Shown: positions 1 through 9,906, counted from the first letter of the stretch. The stretch is DNA of 64,000 nucleotides from Nageia nagi (GCA_050084985.1 JBITNC010000001.1:86428001-86492000), one strand, 5' to 3'. Program-made: numbers and translations. The notes: a model not told the origin generated them from the sequence alone.

Positions 1-2543
1 TTTAGAGTGTAATTTTGCAATAATAACAATCTTATAGTGGCTCTTTGGGGTCTTCATCTTTCTAGAGAATAGAACTCTTATTGACCACTCCCACTTGCTT
101 GCCTAGTTATATATTTTTTGGGGCTTGTTGCTAAGGAATCAACTATGTAGAAAATAAGGATTGAAGATTCTTGTATAGATCCTGAAGATATTTACTATCC
201 ACTGGTGACATGATGAGGCATGCTTGAAACTTTGTAATATTTTCTCTAAAGCTCATCAAAAAATTCTTCAATATACCAGCATTCAAGAATCTAGTAATTA
301 CCTCATGAGCTCACTCATTCATTCTTCCAAATGTAAAAGTTACTTCTCATACAAGTTTATTGATGAATCTTTATCTAATAATGACTTAGCATTTTCCACC
401 CAATGCTTGGTACTACTCTATACATCTAATTCCTCCCATAATTTGGGAACCTTCAATTGAATTCAAGAATTGAAAAACATATTTACAAAGCTTATTTCTA
501 CCTTCAATTGACCTTTCTCTAGGTCCAAGGTTGATGTCAAATCCTTTGAATCACAATATATTTTATCCCTCTCAAAATTATCTATCTTGGCCTTAGAATC
601 ACAATGGCTAGGTTTTTTTTTGTTATCACCCTAAGCCAACTTTGTATTTCTTCAATTTTTTCTCTCAAGGATTCTAAGGCTAATTGTTAGAGTGCAATAA
701 AAGCATCATATTGAAGTATAGCCTATTCTATTTGGTTTTTCAAATAATATAGCTTGTAAAGGCTTTGATTCTCTCTCCAACCTACTCTACCAAAATTTTC
801 CTATAGTCCTTAATGATCTGTAGTGGTTTTACTTTATCATCATTCAAAACTTTATTGGTTAGTATAGTGTTTTTAAGCTCCTCTTCTATTTTTTGAGCTT
901 TTTCTTCCTCTACTACACTGGATTGAGCTTTTAGCTCTTCAATATGCTTCTTTAATTTTTCTAGCTCTACCTTAGCCTATTGTAGGCTTTTATCATGCTC
1001 AACTTTTTATTTGGCCAAATTTTCAATTAATTATTTATTCTAATTTTGTAATCCAACAACTATCTTATCTTTTTATGAGCAGTCTCCTTTGAGTTGCTCA
1101 AGTTTTTTATTTAATTTTTCTACTTTGTTCTCCATATATTGGATACTTTTCTAGTTTTTAGAGAAGTATTTACCAAAAATTTAGACTAATCTACTACTTG
1201 AGCACTTTATATTTTTACATCTAGAATGGTAGTAAGGATTTTATTTAACTACCCATATTTAAAGGACATGTGCAATTTTAATATCCCCCATGTCTATAAC
1301 TCTACTCAATAATCTACTTTGTTGTTCTAGAAGTGTAGGGCATTTATTAATAAATGTTTCCCAATCAATGGGCTCTTCTAGTTGAGTAAAAAAAATGCTT
1401 TATATTTCCTCTCTTGAGGTGGTTGAATAAGGAAATAAATAATGGTGAGATGTACATGCTTTTGAAGTTGATGCAAGTATTTCTGGAATAGACATCTCTT
1501 TTATTGTGGGTTCTTTCTATGTTTCTTCTTCTTCTTTAGTAGTGGCTTCTTATTTATCTTCTTCCTTTTTTGTTGGACCAAAATCTTTCTTCTTATTTGG
1601 ATCATCATCATTGTCATCTCCATCTCTACCCACTTATCCTCCTATTATTGTTGTTGCACTTTCTCCAAGCACATTACCTCCCCCTTGTTGCAGTTCATCC
1701 TTGACTTCTTCTTATGCATCTTGAAATACTACCATGTCTATGCTTTGGGGTTTTTGAGTCTTAGCATCTAACAATTTTGTATCTCCTATGCTTTTCTCTA
1801 GCTCTTCTTCATGTTCATGTGGAGATAGAACCTAAACTTGCTTATGCACAAGTGACTTTTTATAGGCTACTTTTTCTCAAGGGTTTGCTACCCAATAAAT
1901 AGTTCTTTGATTACTAACTTAAGTCTTATTTATTTTTTAGGGGAAGATTCCTTGAAAGGAATAGTCATTTCAATCAAAGTTTTCTTTATCTTCCTTGGTC
2001 CTACTTTTGAGCTTGACTCTTATTCAAGTTTTCTTCTGGTAGTGGGTCTTTTAGATATTAGGCATGTCAGTATTGATCATGCTTAAAGTCACCAAAAGGC
2101 TTATTTTCAACATGTGATACCTTGGTGGTATATTCAAATCTATACTTTGTAAAATATTTAATTTTATTTGGGCCCCATCCAAATTCATCCCATAACTAGG
2201 TCATGACCTTTGAGGCTAAGGCAAATTCCTACCATCTTATTTCCCATAGTCTATACTTCTTTATTATTTACAATTCCATCCACACCTTATCCAAAATTCC
2301 AAATTTCCACTCTAGGGAGGCCTCAACTTCTTTCTCTATTTAATTTGTAAAAAATTCAATATGTATTTGAGCTTCATGGTTAAATGCTAGGCATTTCTTA
2401 TTTTCCTTTATAATTTTTGTACATTCCCCTATGGGGTCATACATCTATGGGTGCTCTAACTTTTCTAACTTAAAATTTTGAACTATTAAATCTAATAATT
2501 ATTCTTTACAATTTACTTTTATTAATGTAAAACTACCTACTAC
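1..2543 (-). pseudogene. Decayed ORF for a charged coiled-coil protein, probably retroelement-encoded
   Basis: Read on the minus strand from about 2518 downward, one frame stays mostly readable for some 2 kb, interrupted chiefly by TAG and TGA. The N-terminal part (about 2430-2050) looks globular, with Trp-rich stretches such as DKVWMEL and LWDEFGWGPNKIKYF. An acidic Asp/Glu/Lys/Ser-rich middle follows (about 1800-1450, including a run of four Asp). A long coiled coil (about 1150-800) contains VEKLNKKLEQLKGD and VELEKLKKHIEELKAQ. No catalytic motif is visible and I do not recognise the family. The order, globular then acidic linker then coiled coil, resembles the ORF between integrase and 3' LTR of element C (52480-55390), so a retrotransposon accessory ORF is my best guess; homology is not shown. 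Element A begins at 2549 and probably interrupted it. Apparent plus-strand Ser-rich frames here are shadows of this ORF. Confidence 0.5.
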
Positions 2544-2790
2544 AATAGTGTAGACACTCAAAATAAACCGTATCTTTAATTTAATAAATAAATAAATAAA
2601 ACAAGTATTTTTCTAATATATATTATATTAAAATAATTATAATTCCTTATAAAAGCATTAAATAAGATTTAAAATTATATTATCAGATCAATCTTTTAGA
2701 ACATATATAAAACAAGTGGTCTTACAACCCTTGTCATTAAAAAGCGACCATAGAGCGACCATTCTAATGTTAATATAAAATCGCTAAGGA

Positions 2791-2850
2791 ATCGGCGACG
2801 ATCCGATACGATCGACGACGATCTCTCATGATCGTTGATGATCCATGAAC
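2791..2850 (+). repeat. CpG-rich 20-bp tandem repeat, array 1 (three units)
   Basis: Three consecutive units of exactly 20 bp, each beginning ATCG and sharing the core ATCGnCGACGATC or a one- to two-base variant. The array sits in the upstream part of the LTR of A. It is unusual for carrying several CpG per unit in otherwise CpG-poor DNA. Related arrays are at 3440-3559 and 3891-3953. Confidence 0.85.
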
Positions 2851-3006
2851 AGTTAAGCAACAGATAAATCTAAGCCTGGAATAGCCTAATACATACAATT
2901 TGTAATCATGGATACAGATGGAAGATAATAACATGTCAAAATTTAGTTCGAGAGGTTACCTGGAATCTTGTGATGCCAAAACAAATGAATAACAAACCTT
3001 GAAGCT

Positions 3007-3014
3007 TATAAATT
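3007..3014 (+). promoter_or_regulatory. Putative TATA box of the LTR of A
   Basis: TATAAATT. The same place in the related LTRs holds TATAAATAAA (9422 and 42971), so this is the likely core promoter separating U3 from R. The transcription start has not been located. Confidence 0.45.
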
Positions 3015-3439
3015 GAAGCTTTGTACGTGAAAAAAGGGACCCAATTTTACTGTAGCAAAGCTCTACCAAAATCAAATCAGGGGATTATTAGCAAAAGGTT
3101 GTAAGCTTGATTAATAGCAAATCTCATATCAATTATATTTCCATATTATGTTATTCATTTGCTGATTAATATGTATGAACAGGTATGCTTTTGATGCTTC
3201 GTTCATTTTCTGTGTGCAGGGTCAATACAGAAAAAGAATGATGGAAGTAAGAATGGAAGAGAACAACAAGGAATAGATAAAAACATTTCAAAATTTTGTG
3301 AAAAGATTACTACAGTGCTTACAGATCCGATCGTCGACGATTCAAAGATCGGTCAATGGCGATCCACCACATCGATAACAGAGGCCAAAAGTTTACAACG
3401 AGCACAATGATGGTGTAGAGAATGCAGAGTCATGCTTCA

Positions 3440-3559
3440 ATCGTCACTGATCCAAACTGATCGTTATCGATCCACGATGATCATTACCGATCCGCACTAA
3501 TCGTTTCCGATCCATTATCGAACGTTACCGATCCACAACGATCGCTGTCGATGCTGATT
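3440..3559 (+). repeat. CpG-rich 20-bp tandem repeat, array 2 (six units)
   Basis: Six consecutive 20-bp units with no indels, with the approximate consensus ATCGTTACCGATCCACnATG. Less regular related units precede it from about 3325. It lies downstream of the putative TATA box, so it should be transcribed as part of the R/U5 region. Confidence 0.88.
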
Positions 3560-3720
3560 AAAATAGATCAATAAAAACTCACTTTTTGTATTCAAATACT
3601 TTAGAATATAATATCATTATTATTATTGATGTGTATTGTCGAATATGTTCATGATTAATTATGTTGAATGATTTATCTGTCTAAATTGCATTTTAGGTTC
3701 ATAATTTGATATACACAATC

Positions 3721-3737
3721 TGGCGCTAGAAGGAGGG
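3721..3737 (+). promoter_or_regulatory. Primer-binding site of element A
   Basis: TGGCGCTAGAAGGAGGG begins three bases after the LTR end. TGG is complementary to the CCA end of a tRNA primer. Element B has TGGTGCTAGAAGGAGGG at 43460, also three bases after its LTR, and element C has a decayed version. I do not assign the tRNA species. Confidence 0.8.
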
Positions 3738-3890
3738 CCCCTTGCATGCATTTCAGAAAATTGAAGCAAAAATAGGATCAATTGCATATTGTTTTGGTTT
3801 TATTTTTAAATCTATTTGCATCTTGTGGAAATACATACTAACTTACTCTATTTGATCTGTTGCTTTGTTTTTGTTTTCTGTGTTCTCTGG

Positions 3891-3953
3891 ATCGTCGATG
3901 ATCGTACTATAATCGGCAACGATCGCTGTGAAATCGTCAACGATCTCTGAAAA
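3891..3953 (+). repeat. CpG-rich 21-bp tandem repeat, array 3 (three units)
   Basis: Three units of 21 bp, each with a core close to ATCGnCnACGATC, in the leader just downstream of the PBS. It is the same motif as the two LTR arrays with one more base per unit, so the motif has been amplified at three separate places in one element. Confidence 0.8.
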
Positions 3954-4308
3954 ATAGGTATGTTTTCTAATCTGACCTATATACAGTAAGTGTAATTATA
4001 TATTTAAAATGACAGTCGGTAAAACTATGTGTGATCTCTCTGCTTAGAATGCATTTAGGAAATGGGTAGTGAAAAGGTTAAATGCATTTTTTATTAATTT
4101 ATTTTATGTATAATGTTATATTTTTCATGTTTTGGGTTTAGGGTACGTATACATTAAATACTTTTTATCTTGTCTAATTATGCTCTCCCTTTGCGCTTCG
4201 TGCGATCTAAGGTGACCAGAATAGACCTGATAAAAAGGGGTAATTAATTATTCTTTTCTTTTGTATTCACATTATCATTAATTTGGTTAATTTATCCACA
4301 TATAATCA

Positions 4309-4372
4309 CCTCTTACCAAGTCTGCCCTTACCACTCCATTGGAGGTCGAAGGGATATGTGACTAGTAAGAGG
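4309..4372 (+). ncRNA. Leader hairpin, copy 1
   Basis: Nested inverted repeats: outer stem CCTCTTAC / GTAAGAGG, middle stem CCCTT / AAGGG, and inner CTCCA / TGGAG. The outer arms are 8 bp and perfectly complementary. This is an RNA element inside the retrotransposon leader, not an independent gene. Confidence 0.6.
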
Positions 4373-4646
4373 AGGTAATTTACTACATTTAATATTTTTT
4401 TATAAGGAGTAAATGAATCACACTTAATTTGGAATGAACCTAAGGTAAATAAATTAGGTTTTCAGGTAGTATAAATCATATTAAAAAGTTAATGAATTAG
4501 GGGATTCGAATACATTAAGTACTTTCACTTGACAAAGTATGCTCTCACTTTTGCGCTTTATGCGATCTTAAGTGATCAGAAATAAGTTAATTGAAAGAGG
4601 TAAAATTTATTCACATTTCATTTTTAGAAATATACTTCACATTAAA

Positions 4647-4713
4647 ACTCTTAAAGATGTCTGCCCTTACCACTCCATTGGAGGTCGAAGGGATATGTGA
4701 CTCTTGGAGGAGT
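4647..4713 (+). ncRNA. Leader hairpin, copy 2
   Basis: It has the same core as copy 1 (CCCTT / AAGGG around CTCCATTGGAG), but the outer arms differ: ACTC pairs with GAGT and AAGA with TCTT, leaving an internal loop. The core is therefore more conserved than the outer stem. Confidence 0.5.
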
Positions 4714-4752
4714 AATTGAACCTCACTTAACTAATTTATCTACACTTAACGA

Positions 4753-4816
4753 CTTCTTACCAAGTCTGCTCTTACCACTCCATTGGAGGTCGAAGAGATA
4801 TGTGACTAGTAAGAAG
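4753..4816 (+). ncRNA. Leader hairpin, copy 3
   Basis: The outer stem is CTTCTTAC / GTAAGAAG and the middle stem CTCTT / AAGAG. Compared with copy 1, each stem differs by one C-G pair replaced by T-A with both arms changed, so pairing is kept. Confidence 0.6.
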
Positions 4817-5523
4817 AGGGAATTTATCACACATAATACTTCCACAGCTGGAAGAGGTTAATGAACATAATTGATAGGTTGGATAATGAATCACATTATA
4901 ATTAAAAAGAACAATGGGGTTTACTAAGGTCAACACTCATTAAAAATAAATTTTGATTGTATCACGTTAAATTAAGATAAGTAAATGGACATGAATGTTT
5001 GGGAGGGTAGTATGCATAAGTGTATTTTACTTGTTTAAATGCATTTCATAAGGCCTTAAGAAATAATTGAACATTAACGAATTAGATGTCACTACCAACC
5101 GTTAATTCTTACTTCTTTGTAACCACCGGCATAATGCACTTGAAACCATAGAGCCAGTTACACTTGGAAGTGATGACCAAGGTAACTTTCCTTTAGGTAG
5201 GAGTCAAAAAAAAAAAAAACTCATCTAGAACCAAGCCAAAAGCCATAGAAACTTGCAAATGTTAGAATTACCCAACCTACCTTGTTTAACACTTGACTAG
5301 TCAAAACAAACTAGGAAAATCAAAAAGATTAAAAATAAACAACCCATATCGTTCATTTAATTTAGACATTAAAAATATGCGAAAAAGTTAAAAAAGATAA
5401 GCACATCGTTAAAAGTAAGTTTGCATATAGAATGTTTGTGCATTAAATTATTTTCTTGAAAATATAATCTAAAAGATAAAAATAGAGTTTCTTGTTTATG
5501 ATGTTTGTTTATGATATCTAAAA

Positions 5524-8172
5524 ATGGTTCAAACTAGAAGTATGACTGCTAAGAAAATACAAGGACACCCATTTAATATACAAGAAATAGATCCAGATGA
5601 TATGGATCTGATTGAGTCTTCAAGGAGGCCACCTCCTTTAGATGAATCAGATTCATGGATAGTTCGTTATGTAGGTAAAGATGGTGATTATGGTTATAAT
5701 CAATCTAGATCACAAAGACAAATTATAGATAATCCTATCGCAAGGAATAGAATGCAAGTGTTAGATGAAGAATTGATTGAAATTCATCGTCGCCTAGCTA
5801 ATCATAGGGGTATTCCTAAGACGTCTTTTAGTTTATCGGGAGATGTAGAAAAAATAGACCAAAAGCTTGATAACCTAGAAATTGATGAGGCTAAATCTCG
5901 AGCCGAAACCATAGCGGTACCAGAGACTGAGCCTTATAAGGTTAAATATGAAAAAATTAGTCGTCAATTATCAGATGGTCGAAGATTCAATTCTTCAATT
6001 CAAAAGGAGGGATCTTCTTTTTCTTTTGAATTAGGAAGAAAGGAAGCATCAATAAAACAAATGGAAAAATCTTATTCCACAAAAGAAGGATTAAATAGAA
6101 GGATATCTAAGTTTAAAATAGAAGAGATACCTTCTTATGAAGAACTACAAAAATGACAATTATATAAAACAACAGCTGGTAAAAGATTCATGGAAGTATA
6201 TGCTGAGAATATTAAAAGGGATGCAAACATGCAATATATTCTAGAGGAAGAAAAAAGAAAAGCTGATGAACTTATTAAATTTCAAGAACAAGAGGATAAA
6301 TTAGAAGAAATGGAAGATAAATTTCTTAGAGATAAAAGAAAATTCATAGAACAAGAACAAGCAAAGAAAGAAAGAAACGAGTTCTTAGAACAAGAAAAGA
6401 AAAGACTTCATAAAGATCACGAGATTCAACTTCATTTACAAGAATTACAACTTAAAGAATTAGAAAACGAAAAAATAAAAAGGGAACAATATCTACGTAT
6501 GGAAAAAGAAAAACAAAGACAGTGGGATGAATATAAAAAAATAAGCAATTTGAAACCGGAAACTCCTGAAGGAAGTCAAATACAAATATATCGAGATCCT
6601 TACTTAGATAAACAAGAAGCGCTGGATAGAGAGACAGCCATTTTATTACAAAAGGAAATGGATAAGGAATTAGAACTTCAAAAATTATATGATAAACAAA
6701 AGTGAGATTCTATTAAAAGTTGGGTTGAACAAACCCAAAATCAAACAAGACAACCTGATTATAAGGGAAAAGATCTACATGAAAAAGGGATATCCCAAAA
6801 ACCTCCTAGAATCCCTATTCCGCGATGACATTTGCCTCTTAAAATATTACCTCCACCACCATCAGAAATTCCTTCTGACTATGAGTCTTACATTTCAAGA
6901 TCAATTTCGGAAAAGGATCCAAATACTCGGAGACATCATAGGCACACTCAAGGTCATAGAACCGATAAAGAATTAGAAAACTTTATGAAGGATTTTATAA
7001 ATCGAGAAATGAATGTTCAAGGACTTCAAAAGTTAAATTACAAGAATATTTGCAATGAGCCTATTCATCCAAGTGTTCCAAAAAAGAAACTACCATATAG
7101 GTTTGAATTTCCTAAAATAGAGCCATTTAAAGGAAGAGAAGACCCCAAAGAACATTTGAGGAAATTTACATTTTCTAGTTATCAGATAGCCAATGATGAT
7201 TCATTAATGTTACGTATATTTCCTATGACACTCACAGGCCAAGCTTTGGATTGGTATAACAGTTTACCTATGCATAGTTTATATACGTTTGAACAATTGG
7301 CTAATCAATTTCTTGAACATTTTAGAATCAATATTAAAGAAAGATCTTCAATTACAGATCTTACGAGATTACAACAATTTCCTGATGAAACCATACAAGA
7401 TTATATCTCAAGATGGCGGGCTATACTCACTGGTATGCCTTATACAATACCACAAGAAGAATTGGTTAAATTATTTAGCCAAAGCTGTTTAAGACCAATA
7501 GCTAGTGTTCTCCAAATTCAACAACATAAAACTTTTGAAGAAGCTATTGCTCAGGCAGTAGTTATAGAAAGAGTTAAAATTCAAGATGGAGAGCTAAAAC
7601 TCAAGAAAAAAGAATACAAAAAAGGTAATCAAAATGAGAACATTAGTAAACAACCACAAAATAATCAAATAGCTATGATAGAAAATTATGGTCCTTCTTC
7701 AAAAATAGAAGAAAGTGCTGAACCTAAACCTAAAAGAAATTTTACCCCATTATCAGAACCATTAGCCGAAATACTTAAAAAATTATGTGATAATGGTATG
7801 ATTACATTACCTGATATAAGGCCTGAAAATCCTAATGCTAAAGAAAGTAAATGGTATAAGGAGAATGAATTTTGTGCTTATCATAGGCAAAAGGGACATA
7901 ATACAAATAGATGTCGAACTTTACAGCACAAAATTCAAGACTTGATAGATAGTCGAAAGATAGATGTGGATAATCCTGTTGTGCCTTCAAATCAAAATTT
8001 AGGGATATATCAAAACCCCTTACCTTCACATCAGGCTAATAATGTGGCAACTATCCCAAATCAATTGAACTATACATGGGATAATAAGGATATACCATTT
8101 ATAGGAACTATAGATGATTCAATACATATGATTGGTATAGCCACAAGAGCACAACAATATCAGAATAAATAG
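5524..8172 (+). pseudogene. gag: Element A Gag, one frame with three internal TGA stops
   Basis: Retrotransposon structural protein that would form the cytoplasmic particle. The frame opens MVQTRSMTAKK at 5524 and stays in register to the TAG at 8170. It is broken by TGA at 6154, 6703 and 6826, each plausibly a former CGA (Arg). Order: an acidic N-terminal region (residues 1-210); a strongly charged Glu/Lys/Gln coiled coil (about 223-390); the retrotransposon Gag core (about 535-690, with LTGQALDWYNSL and FLEHFRINIKERSS); and a zinc knuckle FCAYHRQKGHNTNRC (C-x2-H-x4-H-x4-C, about residue 783). The first ATG follows a noncoding AT-rich leader. The core and knuckle match element B, but B replaces the coiled coil with a Pro/Tyr/Gln-rich stretch. 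Protease follows in the same frame, so a Gag-Pro polyprotein is likely. Confidence 0.85.
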
Positions 8173-9319
8173 GATAATCCTCAAAAAAATCAATCGATAT
8201 CAAACCCAAGTAATATACAACGTATACCTCCTCCGCAACAAACTAAAGTTTCGATAAAAGGTGCTCTTCAACGACAGTTAAAAATGTCTCCAGTAAAGAT
8301 GACCTTATTTGAATTATTACAATAGTCTGAGAGTTATAAGGAAGCTATGAATCAAATTCTACAAGAAATTCAAGTGGATATTAGTAACCCCAATAACTTC
8401 ATTTCAATAGTTGAAAGTTTGAGAATATCTCAACAACCTAGTATCACCTTCTACGAACAAGAAAAATTGAATAACGATGGACCAGGCGAACTTGATCCAC
8501 CCTTACATATAATTGGTAAGGTAGATGGAAAATTATTTAAAAGAATTTTAATAGATGAGGGTTCAGCCATAAATATAATTTCAGATGCTGCATATAAAAA
8601 GCTGAATTTACCAGAATCAATTATCTTAGCTCCTTCTTTGCAAATTAGAGCTTTTAATGATGCAGTGTGTTCAACCTTGGGATCGATAGTGCTGCCAATT
8701 ACAGTAGGTGCTAAAACCGTTCAAACTTTATTACATATAATTGAAGGAAATATTATATAATATAATGTTCTTTTAGGACGTCCATGGATTAGAGAAATGC
8801 AATGTGTTCCATCAACTTATCATGGATGTTTAAAGTACATCTACAAGGATAAAGTTCATTGTGTGTTTAAAGACCCAGATCCTTATTCACATTGTAATTT
8901 AATTTTTGATACAAATGAAGTGACATTACCATCTCCCAATCTATCAACTATCTTAATGAACAAAAATATGAATCAATCTGAAGTCATAAAAGTAAAAAAT
9001 GATATAGTTATACAAGATAAAGATACTTGGGAAAAAGTTGCTAAAACTTTAGATGAAAAGCATGGAGCGTCTTCATCAAAACAAGTAAATACTACATATA
9101 ATAATAACTCATCCGATGTATATCTAGTAAAGATTAAATTAATGGATTTAGGGATGGGAGAATATGACGTAGATGATGTGGTATTTAGTATACCTTCATC
9201 ACAAGAAATGGGAAGATTATCTGAATCACCTAGTGTGATTGGACAAATAGTGCCTTTAGGAGAAGTACCTAATCAGACAATGTTCATCTATGCGGGAATA
9301 GTAGATCCTATATCAACAA
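8173..9319 (+). pseudogene. pro: Element A aspartic protease region, cut by the gap
   Basis: This continues the Gag frame after TAG 8170 (probably once CAG), with further stops TAG 8323 and TAA 8758. The retropepsin fold is recognisable: LIDEGSAINII at about 8548, where D-E-G-S fits the D-x-G-S/T active-site triad of a homodimeric aspartic protease, and VLLGRPWIREM at about 8764, the usual C-terminal strand of plant Ty3/gypsy proteases. It would cleave the Gag-Pol polyprotein. Downstream to 9319 lies a less conserved linker (a Gly/Asp/Val stretch, then IGQIVPLGEVP) that in element B precedes a G-patch-like motif and RT. The sequence stops at the Ns, so pol is missing from this copy. Confidence 0.82.
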
Positions 9320-9419
9320 NNNNNNNNNNNNNNNNNNNNNNNNNNNNNNNNNNNNNNNNNNNNNNNNNNNNNNNNNNNNNNNNNNNNNNNNNNNNNNNNN
9401 NNNNNNNNNNNNNNNNNNN
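9320..9419. other. Assembly gap, exactly 100 N
   Basis: A run of exactly 100 Ns, the conventional length for a scaffold gap of unknown size. The left flank is the protease-RT linker of element A. The right flank is the middle of an LTR of another subfamily, so sequence is missing or the join is between non-adjacent repeat copies. Confidence 0.95.
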
Positions 9420-9906
9420 AAACTATAAATAAAAGCCTTTAGCTATGAAGTAGGGGTCTGAATTCAAATGGAAGATTACTCTATAAAAATACATATAGGT
9501 TTTTACTGAGTTAAATGCATTATCATTTCATTTTTCATATGCTTATTTATGCTCATTTTATACTACTTTTATGGTTTGGATAGGTATGTTTGATGAGTTT
9601 GTTGTTTACATGTGTGTAGGGATAATAGATGTGGAGTAGTTAAACTTGAATATTTGAAGTAGATAAAGAAATCCAAATTTCTTGCAAGTTTCTAAATATA
9701 AATATTTCAATCCTATAGACACCAAAACTAGGCCAACGAAGACCTTTATCATTCTTGTGTAAAAATCCCTTTGAACAAGGTGATGGATCAAAATAGATTC
9801 ATTTTTTGTAATTATTTTGAGGTTTATATAAAAAAGTAATAAAGAAGTTTGTTGATTGTAACATATCTTGTTTTACATGCTTATAGAGTTACTTTTTGGG
9901 TAAACA
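9420..9906 (+). repeat. 3' portion of an LTR of the element B subfamily
   Basis: From its first base this aligns with the LTR of element B from about 42968: a TATAAATAAA TATA box at 9422, then TTTTTACTGAG, GTATGTTTGATG, AACATATCTTGTTTTACATG and a terminal TAAACA matching the TATGACA end of B. It is clearly closer to the LTR of B than to that of A. No primer-binding site follows, so it is a 3' LTR or a solo/truncated LTR. Confidence 0.75.

Larger units (their letters stand above)
2549..3717 (+). repeat. 5' LTR of element A
   Basis: It starts TGTAGACAC, as does the LTR of element B at 42619, and ends ACA three bases before a primer-binding site, so it has the expected TG...CA termini and a length of 1169 bp. 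A TATA-like TATAAATT lies at 3007-3014, at the position aligning with TATA boxes in the other two LTRs of this group. Two CpG-rich 20-bp tandem arrays (2791-2850 and 3440-3559) lie inside it. It aligns only loosely with the LTR at 9420-9906, so those two are not an LTR pair. Confidence 0.85.
3738..5523 (+). other. Long noncoding leader of element A
   Basis: About 1.8 kb lies between the PBS and the gag start with no convincing ORF. It holds a third array of the CpG-rich repeat (3891-3953), then a module repeated in tandem: a TGCTCTCnCTTTTGCGC motif (about 4180 and 4540) followed by a conserved hairpin segment (4309-4372, 4647-4713, and alone at 4753-4816). The same module, decayed, is in the leader of element B. 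An A-rich run lies at 5208-5219. Such a leader could hold the RNA dimerisation and packaging signals, but that is inference. Confidence 0.7.
2549..9319 (+). mobile_element. Element A: Ty3/gypsy LTR retrotransposon, 5' part up to an assembly gap
   Basis: The order is 5' LTR (2549-3717), primer-binding site (3721), long noncoding leader (to 5523), gag and protease in one frame (5524-9319), then 100 Ns. Reverse transcriptase, integrase and a matching 3' LTR are not present. Element B (42619-64000) is a related copy: the PBS, leader hairpins, gag core and protease can be aligned by eye, and B continues into RT, RNase H and a second RNase H. This places A in the same family, probably the Tat-like branch. 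A keeps many CpG sites and has only six in-frame stops in about 3.8 kb, so it is the best preserved element in the window. The five bases before the LTR are AATAG; the matching right-hand duplication cannot be seen. Confidence 0.85.

Noticed and set aside
224-460. Short plus-strand frame
   Set aside because: No recognisable domain, and the minus strand carries the longer coding-like signal through this region.
1506-1724. Ser-rich open frame on the plus strand
   Set aside because: It is the complement of an acidic Glu/Lys/Asp stretch of the minus-strand coiled-coil ORF.
3183-3219. Spliceosomal intron in the LTR
   Set aside because: 36-37 bp is below the usual plant intron minimum and no branch-site or coding context supports it; kept only as a conserved segment.
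2791-3953. CRISPR-like array of 20-bp units
   Set aside because: Units are contiguous with no unique spacers and lie in a plant LTR retrotransposon.
2549-9906. Element A as a complete element ending in the LTR at 9420-9906, with AATAG and AAGAG as target duplication
   Set aside because: The two LTRs are of different subfamilies, the duplications differ by one base, and a gap lies between.
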